NCBI RefSeq assembly: GCF_040954835.1
Contig: NC_090716.1
Location: 2,033,605 to 2,097,604, forward strand
DNA: 64,000 nucleotides
Source of the DNA: Lepisosteus oculatus
Lineage: Eukaryota; Chordata; Actinopteri; Semionotiformes; Lepisosteidae
Reading direction: 5' to 3'
Under the pieces are notes generated by a model. The model did not search any database. It was not told the origin of the DNA and saw nothing but the letters and a program-made list of their open reading frames with translations. Of the stretch, positions 22,886-34,400 are shown in pieces (within the stretch, counting starts at the first letter, position 1; the number at the start of each line of letters is the position of its first letter). A program made the translations under genes and the position numbers.

Positions 22886-22949
22886 TCCAGTCTCTACCTG
22901 GACTCCCCACCTTGGGCAGGGAGGCTGTTGGTGACATACAGCTCTGCCT

Positions 22950-23085
22950 TTGCCAATGATGTCAGAGAGTCTGCTAGTCACGAGAGAGTCTGTCAGTGAT
23001 GTCATAGTGACTGTTAGTCATAAAAGCGAGTCTCCAGTGATGTCATAGTGACTGTTAGTCATAAGAGAGAGTCTCCCAGTGATGT
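22950..23085 (+). repeat. Minisatellite array A (GATGTCA unit)
   Basis: Repeats of GTGATGTCATAGTGACTGTTA, GTCATAAAAG/GTCACGAGAGAG and AGTCTGCTAG or AGTCTCCCAG. The same building blocks occur in reverse complement at 24206-24366. Confidence 0.85.
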
Positions 23086-23444
23086 CTGAGCAGGGCTGCC
23101 ACAGGGAAAGGCGTGAGACAGCTTGTGTGTGGGGGGTGGGGTGGGAGGAGCTGCCTGTGCACACTGATAAGAGGGGCACAGGGCTGAACAGCCACACTGT
23201 GTGATCAAATGGCACACCTGTGCAGCACACAATGGGCTTTATTCCAGCTGCTGTGCCAGTGTGAGAAGCCAGTCAGCACAAAGACAGGATACCAACTGCG
23301 TTGATTCAAACCAGGAAAAGGAGGAAAACTAAGAGAGAAAGGGCACTTTTAAGTAGACCACGGGTATGTTTTGAAACACAGTGGCACAGTTCACTTTTCA
23401 GGGTTGTGTCAAAAGCTGGACCTCAAAAAGTTCTCTGCAATTTT

Positions 23445-23680
23445 CGATAATAATAATAATAATAATAATTGCTTACACTTATATAGCGCTTTTCTGGACA
23501 CTCCACTCAGAGCGCTTTACAGGTAATGGGGATCCCCTCCACCCCCACCAGTGTGCACCTCTTCCAGCAGCAGCCTCAGCTTTCCCAGGAGTCTCCCATC
23601 CAGGTACTGACCAGGCTCCAGTGGGGCTGCCAGTTTTTGAGTTGCAGAGTGATGTGGCTGCTGGCCATGTCGATGTGCAA
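23445..23680 (-). repeat. 5S-headed SINE with internal deletion
   Basis: The tail (TAA repeats at 23447-23469, then CACTTATATAGCGCTTTTCT) is followed by the 3' block to CAGTGTGCAC at about 23554. It then jumps directly to CTCTTCCAGCAGCAGCCTCA and the 5S-like head (GAGTCTCCCATCCAGGTACT). About 250 bases of the body are missing, so it lacks the CTCF-type motif. Confidence 0.83.
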
Positions 23681-24205
23681 GGCAAGGCCTAGTAATGATC
23701 AGAATCCACCCTGCGTCACTTGTCCCCACGACAAATCGAGTTTCTGGAGGCCTGTCACAGGTACTGCAGAGGCTGAATGAGCGTTGAGAGACTCTTGATT
23801 TTGAGGCCCCTCCCGCCCTGGCTCTGATCCTTCCTTCTGGAGGAGGAGTGAGCTGGGGGGACAGGTCAGCGGGCACAGCCTCCATCTGGGGCAGCTTTCC
23901 TGGGGGGCATTTTCCCAGCGAGTGGGAACAGGAGGCACGAGGCAAAACCTTTGGGCTGAATAAAAATCCCAAAAGGCTCGGGACCAGTCGTCCTGCCTGG
24001 CTCTTCAACACAACCCCAGTTGCCTTCTGGCATCCAAAATTAAGGTGGCTTGTTCTAGCTTGGGGTACGCACAGGGCCGTAGTCAATCAAGGAAGCGCCA
24101 AAGGATTTTCTGGGCAGAGATGGAAGTAGATGCTGGATGACAGGACAGCGCGATCGAGAAACAAGACGAGCGATCCCACTTACAGTGAGAGATTTCGCTC
24201 ACACA

Positions 24206-24366
24206 GCAGAACTCTCTTATGACTAGCAGACTCTCTGACATCACCGGCAGACTCTCTGACATCACTGGCAGACTCTCTCTCGTGACTAGCAGACTCTCTG
24301 ACATCATTGGCAGGCTCTCTGACATCACCGGCAGGCTCTCTGACATCACCGGCAGGCTCTCTCTTG
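24206..24366 (-). repeat. Minisatellite array B, inverse of array A
   Basis: About eight units of GCAGACTCTCTGACATCACC with inserts of CTCTCGTGACTA or TCTTATGACTA. Reverse complemented, these read as the units of array A at 22950. A 5S SINE copy lies between the two arrays. Confidence 0.85.
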
Positions 24367-24369
24367 CCA

Positions 24370-25860
24370 TGGTAATTATACAGAGCAGGTTTTTCAAGCT
24401 CCCCCTGCCCACAGCCCCCAGGAGCTGTGACACTGCCTTCATGCTGCGTCTTCTGCTCTTGCCTCTTGCCTCCCGCAGTTTCGCTCAGGCCTACTCGTTG
24501 CTGTGCCACATTCACGAGGGAGTTACTGTGCGAAAGTACTCAAGCACCTCACTTCATACCAGTGAAACCACACACTGCTGCCTGTTCGTAAGGGGACAGC
24601 AGACAAAAAAACAATATAGAGTTATCCTGAAGAAAAGGTGTGAATTGTGATGTTGGTGACTTGTTAAAACTGCCCTTTTTGCAGGTCCCTGGGCAGCTGT
24701 AACGTTAGATGCTGCTGGGATACCAGGTCCCTCTTGCTGGTTTATAGATCTGTCACCAGTAATCATTCTTCCACTGATTAACCGGGGAGTCTGGTCGTGT
24801 CCAAGACCACTCATAATAAGACTGCTTGTCACAGTGTCGGTTCTACCTCTTTCTCTGAATCACCACTTGATGACCCACTAGAGGCTGTCTGGATCCGAGG
24901 GAGAGCAACTGTTTGAAACAGAAGGCTCAGGTCTTTATTTTCGAGCTCCAGCTGGTGAAACATTCGGGCGTAATCCTGAGACAGCAATGACTCCTCCAGT
25001 GTATGGACGACCTGTTACGCTGTGCACTGGACGCATCTAGAAGCTACCGTGAGCTTGGCTGGCTTTCGGGTTTAATGATCATGTCAGTGTCCGGCGCTGC
25101 AGAATTTGTACGGCTCTACTTTCACCTGGGGTTTTAGTCCGAGTGAAATCTTGCCATTTTTAGCAAACCTGAACAGGATCATTATAATCATGGGGAGCGG
25201 TTTTGTGGGATGCAGAGATCAAAGCGACGATAGGTCCGTTATGAACAGTTACACGTGCAAACAGTGTGCTTAAAACTGTTAAATCCGCACGTGGCCATAA
25301 AGGTACTGTATGACAATTGTGCTATCGCGTGATCACATGAAGTACGCGAGAATTACTATCTCGTAATGACGACATCAGGTTCTCCTAATTGCGAGGACAG
25401 GGTGAGGATCTTGTTTTTGGGTCCTCGGTGGCAGCAATGCGCTTCCGTTTTAAAGCCCACACTCCCTCCTACCCTCTTTTTAATTTCATCGGAGTTCGTG
25501 TGGGATCAATGCGTCGTCATCTAGGGGAATAAAAAAAAATGAGGTCGCAGGTGCGAAACGGCAGGAGAACGAGCGAGAGGGGGGTGTCGGCGGGCTGGCG
25601 GTCAGTGAATGACCTCTCCTCGTTTGGAGCCAGTCCTGGCTTCTGAATCCTATTCAACAGCGGGGTCGAACTTCAACACAGTTAGATGAACTAAAACCGT
25701 TTTCGATAGTGGCATATCCACAAAGTTTGGGAACATTTTTTGGATTATTCTTGGACGTAAACGCAGTAAACTTTCCTAACGAGGCTAGATATCTGACGCC
25801 TTTGGGGTTTTTTATTTTTTATTTTTTTACACATAAATATTCAATCACTGTAAAATGTAA
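24370..25860. other. No recognised gene
   Basis: Mostly AT-rich sequence without recognisable exons or repeats. Confidence 0.4.
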
Positions 25861-26160
25861 GTAGGGGGAGCTTGAAGTCCCCGGTCGTGCATTCATTAGG
25901 ACTGCTGTCGCCGAGCCGCTGCGCATCTGAGCGCGGAGCGCAGCTCTCCGGAGACGCCTGCATGGCCGGCTCGGAAACTCCCAGGAGCCGAACCGAACCG
26001 CGACGTCCGCCCCGGGCCACCGCTCGTCATTCACACAGCCGGGGGGGTCACGGACACGTCCAGTCCAGAACCGCCCTGGCTTCAAAAGGTTCCGACGCGC
26101 CACCGTGCCGTTTTCGATTCCGAGCAACGTTTGTTCGGCGAAACGCCCCCCGTTCACGGT
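25860..26160. other. CpG-rich block
   Basis: A dense run of CpG with open frames on both strands (138 codons +, 112 -), none recognised. It lies about 2 kb upstream of the pkp3 promoter. It may be a separate CpG island or enhancer; sequence alone does not decide. Confidence 0.3.
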
Positions 26161-26437
26161 CGTTTGTTTTTTTTTTTGTTAAAGGTGTAATTGGCAAGAG
26201 TGTCGATTCTCCGGAGAAAGCAGAAGTCGGGGTGGGGCTGAGAACAGAGCAGAGAGGCCACAGAGCACACGAAGTACGGCCGCAGTAGGCATCTGTCCAT
26301 CCGGCCATTGTCGAAGCCCTTTCTCCAGTTCAGGGTCGCTGGGCCTGACCCTATCCCAGCAGGCAACGGGCGCCAGGCAGGGTACATCCTGGACGGGACG
26401 CCAGGCCATCACAGGGCACACGCACACACAAACACAC

Positions 26438-26548
26438 CCAAAGAAGGCTCCACAGCCGAAACGTCGTGTTTCTTTTCTTCTCTTTTAGGCAGGGAATAAA
26501 CCTGTACCTGTTCCTTTTGCCGTCTAAGCGCGCTGACGCGGCTCCCAA
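26438..26548 (+). repeat. Foldback repeat, single arm
   Basis: AAGAAGGCTCCACAGCCGAAAC, then TGTTTCTTTTCTTCTC, GCAGGGAATAAACCTG and a terminal GCGCTGACGCGGCTCC correspond to one arm of the foldback family. It interrupts a SINE between CAAACACACCCA and CACTTGCACC. Confidence 0.75.
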
Positions 26549-26626
26549 CGGGAACTACTTGAGACACTAAAACACTTGCACCTAGGGTCAATTTCCCCCA
26601 GAAACAACTGACCTGCCGATGCGATG

Positions 26627-26652
26627 TCGGCCTTTTGGCTAAGATCAAGTGT
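26627..26652 (+). ncRNA. U2 snRNA 5' fragment (pseudogene piece)
   Basis: These 26 bases, beginning TCGGCCTTTTGGCTAAG, agree exactly with vertebrate U2 snRNA positions 9-34 as remembered. They end GTGT, where U2 would continue AGTATCTG. The flanks are SINE sequence (GACCTGCC before, GTTTCTGGATTGTGGGAGG after). It is too short to be a working snRNA. Confidence 0.75.
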
Positions 26653-26740
26653 GTGTTTCTGGATTGTGGGAGGAAACCCCACCCTGACAGCACCACAGGT
26701 CCGGTTCCGAACCCGAGGCAGAAGTGCTAACCGCCGCGCC

Positions 26741-27660
26741 AGTTAAATCGCATTAAAAACGCGTTCTCAATTGGGAATAACCCAGAGACCCATTCCCACA
26801 GCTTGGCATTTTACTAAAGCAACTAGAAGAAAACGCTTTGCTGCAGACGAAAAATAAAGAATTGTTTTTTTTTATTTCAAACAGTTGTTCTGCCTTGGTC
26901 TTCCAAACAGCCTCTAGCGGGTTATCAAGCGACGATTCACAGAAAGGTGTAGGAATGACGCTGTGACAATCTCATTACGAGCGGTGCTGGAGACGACGGG
27001 ACTCTAAAATGCAGTCATCGGGCACCGGTGACAGATTTGTAAAGAGGCGAAACTGTTTAAAAACAAGTTCAGTTCGTGGGTTTGGAAAATAAATCAATGT
27101 TTCAATCATCTTTAATTAATAGAGGGCTCCACTGGAGTCCAACACCGCTTTAGTCCAGATAAACGTTTTAGGACAGTACTATAATTTTAATACCTTCGGA
27201 GAAAATATTCTCAGACGAAGGAGCAACTATTAGTAACATCAGATTAAATATTAAGGAGACTCGCACTCGCATAAAAGATGTAGAACTACTAACATAGATC
27301 AAAGTTTCTTAAATAGCGTTACTAAAGGTTGATTCTACAGTCAAAAATCAATAAATCAGTTGATAAAATGTTGTTAAATACATCAAGCTGTATTGTATAT
27401 AATGCGTGGTACTAACAAAGTGGATCCAGGATGCACGTTTATCTTAAAAAATGTTTTTCTGTCAACGTAATATCAATAGGACTGCTGTTTGTGTGCCGAG
27501 CTGGTGTGTGGTAATTATATTTTCTGCTCTACACACCGTAGTTCAGCGCGGTGCGGTCGGATTTAATTCGTAGTTCATTGTTGCCAGTGGAGAAGAGTAG
27601 TTTAGGAAGAGACAGCTGAGTGCGTTAGGCAGAAGTAAAACAACAAATCCGACGTGTTGA
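26741..27660. other. AT-rich sequence upstream of the pkp3 promoter
   Basis: No gene or clear repeat is seen. A short block, GTGTGCCGAGCTGGTGTGTGG with TAATTAT at about 27490-27520, recurs at about 28765-28795 in intron 1. Confidence 0.45.
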
Positions 27661-27699
27661 TTATTCGGCATCTCGCTGGCGCGCCGAACTGTCCGGTCC

Positions 27700-27905
27700 A
27701 CCTTAAGGCCTCCGGGGGGAGAGGGGGTCTCGGGGCCAGCGCGGGGGGCGGGCTCACGGGCTCACCTGGATAAGGTAATGCAGGAAGCCCCGCCCCCCCC
27801 GCCCTCAGACGACTGCCTTACTGATGTTCGTCCACCGGGAGCGAGTGCAGTTCAGATCGAAGCGAATGGGATAAAAATAGGTCCGAGGACACTAGAGACG
27901 TTGCT
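27700..27905 (+). promoter_or_regulatory. pkp3: Probable pkp3 core promoter
   Basis: The GC-rich block upstream of the pkp3 start holds GC boxes (GGGGCGGGC at about 27745-27753; CCCCGCCCCCCCCGCC at about 27787), an E box CACCTG at 27763-27768 and an ATAAAAAT TATA-like element at 27871-27878. Transcription would start at about 27900, leaving a 5' UTR of about 310 bases. Mammalian PKP3 is reported to be repressed by E-box factors such as ZEB1; whether this E box acts that way is inference. Confidence 0.55.
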
Positions 27906-28213
27906 AGCACCGAGGAGCGCAGAAGATTAATAATTTTTTTTCTTCCTAAAAAAGCGCCCAGCCGAGGCGAGTTGCTCGAGTTGAGCAACGTCTGTGCTCG
28001 TTAAATCCAGTCCGGTGGCGTTCGCCTGCAGCGCGGTTTCCTGTTCGTGCGCCGTGCCGAGCAACTTTACTTTTCGCCAGCCCTTAACACCTTCCCTGCC
28101 GACATCGTCGTCAAGGAGAAGAAGCAGGAGGACAAAGAGGCGCCCCTCTCTGACTCCACGGAGGGATTTATCTTATTTCGGAACTCGGGGGAGCAGCGCC
28201 TCCGGACCCGGCC

Positions 28214-28442
28214 ATGAGCGTCATTTCTGAGACCGTCTTTCTGTCCACTGTGCAGCCCACCAACACGCCCGTCAGCAGCTATGCCGTCCCCTCGGAGATC
28301 CAGCTGGAGCGCGGCGGCACCCGCTCGGACGAGCTCTCCCGGTCCCGCCGGGTCCAGCAGCAGGTCCAGCTGCGCCTGGCCGAGAAGTCCTCCGGGTCCG
28401 TGTCGAGGGCGGTGAACGGGACAGCCCACAGCACCGCCTCAG
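28214..28442 (+). CDS. pkp3: pkp3 exon 1 (start codon)
   Basis: Starts MSVISETVFLSTVQPTNTPV and ends in phase 1 at TCAG|GTGAGA. It encodes residues 1-76. The RVQQQVQLRLAEK stretch is the conserved basic segment of the PKP3 head. The exon lies within a CpG-rich block. Confidence 0.93.
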
Positions 28443-31400
28443 GTGAGACTCGCCAGTCCTTCCTCGCCGACGGCAGCTGCTGCGCTGTGGTCTTGTGTCG
28501 CGTTTATTGTGTGTTTCTCTTGCGCACCTGGTGTGTGTGTCACCTCCCCAACCCCAAGTACGTGCGGACAGCCTTAAACCCATGAAGGAGGCTTTGATTT
28601 AGTGTGGCCGGAGACCCTTCCTGACTTTTCTTTTTTTTTTTAATACTCGCTGTCTTCGGTTCTGCCTCTTCAGAAACTGGCCCGCTCCGTTCACGGCGAG
28701 AGCCGTGGGTGAGATGTAGCTGTCACAAAACGGTAGTATCGAGGCGAAAGTGATCGCTTGTTGTGTGCCGAGCTGGCTTGTGGTAATTATGTTCCATGGA
28801 GTTTCCTGCGCTATACTATAGATCAGTACGGTCTGATCTAATGAGAACGGTAAACCCTGGTACTGCTGTATGTGTTGTATATATTGCGGGAGGGTAATGG
28901 CTTATTAACACCTAAGTTTCTTTAAGGTGTTATGATTTGTTTTTCACTCATTTATAACGCACCTTTCGCGCATAAGACTCAAAGTGCTTTTTTAGAAATA
29001 AAATAGAATAGGTTAACAAGATGGAGAAGAGCCAGTAAGCAGGTATAAGTGCAGATATTTTGAAAAAAATCAAAGTAATTAAAAAAAAGTTACACATGCA
29101 AACAGTAGGAAATCCATTAAGCAACAAAATTTATCTTGTAAAAGTGAGTCATCGGCATGGAGCTCAAACTAGCCAGCGAGCTTGAGTTCTTGGCAGAGCA
29201 GTTTCAAGGTTGTGGGGAGCGGCCCCACCCTCTCTCTTTAACCAGACCTTCGGTGTGGGGGCTGCTGGACACAACATCTCTGCAAGGCTGCCCGCGGCTT
29301 GGAATGCCAGCAAAATCATTTCAAGCTCAACTGCTCAATTAACCAGGGGAAGCCAGTGCAGAGTAGCCAGGACAGGAGTCCTTTTCTTGTTTGTCGGGTA
29401 GTAATAATAATTGCTTACACTTATAGAGCGCTTTTCTGGACACCCCACTCAGAGCTCTTTACAGGCCCCACCTGGATGATGCTCCAGTCCTCTAACTCAA
29501 ACCAGCTCTCAGTGGGGAGGAGAGCAGAGTGATGAGGCCAGTTCAGAGAGGGGGGTTATTAGGAGGCCATGATTGATAAGGGCCAATGGGAAATTTGGCT
29601 ACTCTTTTCGAGAAACACCCTGGGATTTTTAATGATCACAGTCAGGACCTCGGTTTTACGTCTCATTCTAGGGACGGCGCCTTTTTACAGTACAGTGTCC
29701 CCGTCACTATACTGGGGCATTAGGACCCACACAGACCGCAGGGTGAGCGCCCCCTGCTGGCCCCACTGACACCTCTTCCAGCAGCAGCCTCAGCTTTCCC
29801 AGGAGTCTCCCATCCAGGTACTGGCCAGGCTCACACTGCTGAGCTCCAGTGGGGCTGCCAGCTGGGAGCTGCAGGGTGATTTGGCTGCTGGAGTACCATA
29901 ATTGCAACCAACCCGTATTGTTTGTAGAAAGCCTTAAATTGCCATGTTGTACTCTATTGTTTAGTGCCCTTTGTGTGTTCAGATGTGAAGCCCAGGCTCT
30001 GCCTCGCTGCAGGCTTTTTTCCTCTGCTGCTCCGTGCTGCAGACAGGCTGATGCTCGGGGTGTGAATTGCCGTGCAAGTCGGGTCAGGACAGCAACCAGA
30101 AAAAATTCCCCTGAATCGCCCTGAACGTGCAGAGCACAGAGACAGGGCCGAACCCCTCCCCCCCCGGGCCACGCACGAGGCAAGTGCACAGCAGACGATG
30201 AGAGAGGGCAGAGTGCTGGAAAACCTCCCGTAGGCCAGGGGACGGATAAAGCGCACCTGGGCCCACAGGGATCTTGTTCCCTTTGACCCACTGCGGCGTG
30301 CAGATCTCGCGCGGGACGTCCCGGCGGTGGGCTCTGGGGTGAGCCCTGTGCGGGTTCGCCGACGTTCTGCAAGTGTTCCCCTGTTCCCCTGGGGCTCTGG
30401 AGCAGCAGAGCAATGCTTTGTGATGTTTGTGGCGAGCTTGCGTCCTGTTCTGCCTGATCTTATTGAGCAATGACTTAGTCAAAACACCACCCCCCCACCC
30501 CACCCCACCCCTCCAGTGTTCTCGCTTGACGAGACGGTGCAGTTTGTTTTGCCCCGGGGGGAATATCTCTGCGCGCGGGGCGAGACAGTGCCGCTGGAGC
30601 TACGGGCGTGAGCTCTCTGCTGGTCGCTGCTCGTGGTGGTGGTGGGGGGGGGTGTCATTCGCTGTTGCTCCTGTGAGGGCCTTGGGAATGGCTCTCCGCG
30701 CCCGACACGTCCTGCCCGGGACGCTGAGCACATGCCCTGAAAGGAGCAGGTCCCGTGGGTGGGAGGGCGGGCCTGGGTGTGTCAAGGGGGAGTTTGTGAC
30801 AAAGTCTGCTGGTCTGCAGAAAGGGTGAGTCACGCTCCTGATTGCTGCAGCTCCCATCCGCTCGGGCTGTGCGAGTGGACGTGATGTACCTCTTATCTGC
30901 GGACGCGTGGTTCCTTCACGCCGAAGGCTACCAGACTGGATGTTTTGTGTCTTCGTAACAAGGCGGCGGCGGCTGCTTCTGCCGTGGGTGGTGCTGCGCC
31001 CTTTTCACTTCCACCTCGACGCAGTGGTGAGCTGAGAGTGTTGCCAAAACAAATGCGTAGCCCCCTCTGGATCTGCTGGCTTCTGCTGGCAGCAGGCATC
31101 ACAGGGCCGCAGGTCAGTAATCCTGGTGCAGCCAGGTCTCGGGGCGCCACAGCGCTGCAGGTCACTAATCCTGGTGCAGCCAGGTCTCAGGGCGCCACAG
31201 CGCTGCAGGTCACTAATCCTGGTGCAGTCAGGGCTCAGGGTGCCACAGCGCTGCAGGTCACTAATCCTGGTGCAGTCAGGGCTCAGGGTGCTCCAGTGCT
31301 CCAGAGCTGCAGGTCTCTAATCCTGGTGCAGTCAGGCCTCAGGGTGCCACAGCGCTGCAGGTCACTAATCCTGGTGCAGTTTGGGGTTTAGGGTGCTACA

Positions 31401-34400
31401 GAGCTGCAGGTCACTAATCCTGGTGCAGTCAGGCCTCAGGGTGCCACAGCACTGCAGGTCACTAATCCTGGTGCAGTTTGGGGTTTAGGGTGCTACAGAG
31501 CTGCAGGTCACTCATCCTGGTGCAGTCAGGTCTCAGGGTGCCACAGCGCTGCAGGTCACTCATCCTGGTGCAGCCAGGTCTCAGGGTGCCACAGAGCTGC
31601 AGGTCACTAATCCTGGTGCAGTCAAGGCTCAGGGCATCACAGGGCTGCAGGTCACTAATCCTGGTGCAGTCAGGGCTCAGGGTGCTACAGAGCTGCAGGT
31701 CACTCATCCTGGTGCAGCCAGGTCTCGGGGTGCTACATGTCAGGATGTGACAGTCAAGGGTGGGTGATGGACTCTGGGGCTCTGATGTGGCCTGACCTGG
31801 CCCAGTCCAGCCCAGTGGGGTGCCTGGAATGAACAGATCCATGACCAGTCCCAGTTCCTAATACCTCAGCTGGTGTGGGGTTTTCACACCGGCCCCTGCT
31901 TCGTGCTCCAGTCAATCGACCAGTTATCGGCCAGTAATTGACGTACAGTGGTATGGATTGACAGTTACTAGAGTGAATCTGTGTGCTAGAACAACACTGT
32001 TAAAGGACGCTGTGACCTTGACTCCAGTCAAACACGGGGGGGAATGTAGAGATAGTGAAAATTACACGTTACACCTACGTTTGTAAATATGATTCCCATA
32101 AAGGCCGGTAATATATCATGAAGTGAAAGTTTTCTACGTCCTTTTTTTTTTTTAAAAAAAAGAATCCTTCCTCATTTTCCGAAGTGTGAGAAAATGCCTT
32201 GCGTGCCTGAACTGTTGCAGGCGACTCCGCCCGGGGTGGTGTGGCGGGTAGGCGCGTCCCTTAGCCAGACAGATAACATCACAGGCGGGGAGTTCTGGAG
32301 AAACAACGTGACATGCAGGCCGTGTTCCGCCCTTTCGCGGAGAGTCGATCGTTCTCCAGGATGAACGAGACTACCCGTTAGTCCGCCTGGAAAGCCAGGC
32401 GAGAGAGAGATCGTGGGATTGTTCCTTTTCGGTCCTGAGTGTCGGGAACGGTTTGTCTAACTCGGCGCGTGTTGAAAACGAGCGTCGCCAATTAGCAAAA
32501 ACGCCGCAGAAGCCCCGAGATCTGGCAGGCACTCCGCAGTAAATTCTTAATCGGGGATGAATCCCATTATGATCCCACGAACCCGCACGCGGCGCGCGTG
32601 CTCCGTGGCGGGATGGGAGGGGGGGTCGAGGCGATCGGGAGAGCGGACCCCCTGCACGTTCCCCGGCGGGGGTGAGTTTCAGCGCTCCTGCGTCTGATTT
32701 CACTCCCGAGAGCCGTCGCCGGCGTTTAATCTAGAAAGAGGGTGCCCTAGATTCGAGATCAATTAATTTTCTCTTTTCTTTGCTCAAACGCACTTCTGGG
32801 AAATACGGTTTGGAGAAACTGGAGCATGTTTTCCCCCTGCAGCAGAAGACTTTGAAAGCTGCCCCCCAGCTGCCAGCGTTTGACAGACGGGGGTTGTGAC
32901 GAGCTGGTGAGCAGCACGTGGTGGCGATCAGTATTTCTGTGGAAAGGAGGAGATGTGCTGTGGCAGTTTTAGGGAGCTGATCGGGGGGGGTCATGTGACG
33001 GGTCAGAGCCGGGCCGCTGGGTGACCCCTCTCGTCCCTCAGGTCAGACGAGAGCGTCTGGCATCAGCTGGCAAAAACTGCCGTGGGTCTGCGCGGTTCTG
33101 TCTCCAGAGAGTTGCTTCTCTAAAGAGGGGGTGTCGGTCCTGTGGGTCCAAGATCTCTCTTCCCCAGCTGACCCTCATCCTTGGGGGCGTCCCGGTACCC
33201 CCCAGCCTGCTTCCAGCGGTGACGTCCAGTCCTCCCTCTCGGGGGCTGTGGCACACGGATGAAGGGAGACTGTGTCAAACAGGTGTGCGCCCATTTTCAC
33301 AAAGCGATAGCCCAGCCCAGGGTGGGGGATGAGCCAGGCCTCACCTGCCCGACAAGGGGGCTGGGAATCTCGACGCCATCGCGGGGGGCTTGATCTCGTC
33401 AAGTGACTGATGTCATCTGGAATCTAATTCGCAGTGCAGGTGGGGAGCTGCGTCAGCAGGCGTAGGCTGCAAAGGGACAAGTAAGAGGTTTATTCCCTGC
33501 TGAAAAGAGAAGAGAGAAAATGCAATGTTTCGGCCGTGGAGTCTTCTCCAAGTGTGAGGGTGAAGACCTGAAGAAGACTTCAGGGTCGAAACGTTGTTTA
33601 CTTTCTTCTCCTTTCAGCAATGAATAAACCTCTTACTTGTTCCTTTGCATCTAGTTAGCATCAGTGCGCTGGAGTCTTAGCTCCAGGTCTCTTGACTGTG
33701 TTTTTACTCCTGACGGTCGCCCTCAACTCGACTCGGACCGAGGTCAGAGGGCCCCTTCCCCCATTCCTCCTAGTTGGGCTGAGGCCTTTTTCCCTCCTCC
33801 CGGTAGGAGGACCGTTCTCGAAGGCTCTTGAAGGACTTTCCGCTCGAGAAGCAGGGTAGGGGTCAGTCCTGGGGCACGAGGCGCCCTGTGCCCTGACCGG
33901 AGTGTGTCAACAGGAGCAGTCACTGCAGAGTGATGAGGGGAGCTGTGCTGAAGCTTACTTCACCTGGATGGCTGCACGAGTCTTCATTACAGTAAAGTAG
34001 AGTACCATTAACGAAGGCAGTAGGATTTTTGTACTGTATTTCCTTTGATCTTCTTCCTTCATCTGAGCTCCTCTGTGCTTCTCATATGACCTTTACACCA
34101 GCTGCGGGACTGTGCGGTTTTTAGAAGGGGTTGTGTTTTGGGGGCTGTGGGATTTGATAGAAACGCCTTGTGCTGGCCCTGGGGTAGAATATCGAAGGTG
34201 CCCACAGAAGAGCACAGCTGGAGACTGACCACTGGCCGCTGGCTGATCGTGCAGCGCTAACCCGCTGGCTTGGGCAGGAGCTTAGCGTGTTGCCTGAAGA
34301 GACGTTGCTGTCCCTGGTCTTATCTGCCCTCCGGGTGCGAACAAGTTCCCTTGTCTCAGCTTCTAAATATAATTGAACCAAGTTTCCATGATGTTACTGT

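Larger units (their letters stand above)
26286..26740 (-). repeat. tRNA-headed SINE, interrupted twice
   Basis: On the minus strand this is the fish element with blocks TCCCACAATCC, CCCTAGGTGC, GGCCTGGCGTCC, CTGGGATAGGGTCAGG and CGACCCTGAACTGGAGAAAG. It is split by a foldback-repeat arm (about 26438-26548) and contains a U2 snRNA-like insert at 26627-26652. Comparison with the uninterrupted copy at 43740-44115 shows both insertions. Confidence 0.75.

Noticed and set aside
26048..26308. Minus-strand frame at the CpG-rich block as a coding exon
   Set aside because: Much of it runs into SINE sequence, and the peptide is not recognisable.
31105..31842. Open frames of 90-148 codons on both strands
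   Set aside because: Produced by the 48 bp minisatellite in pkp3 intron 1.
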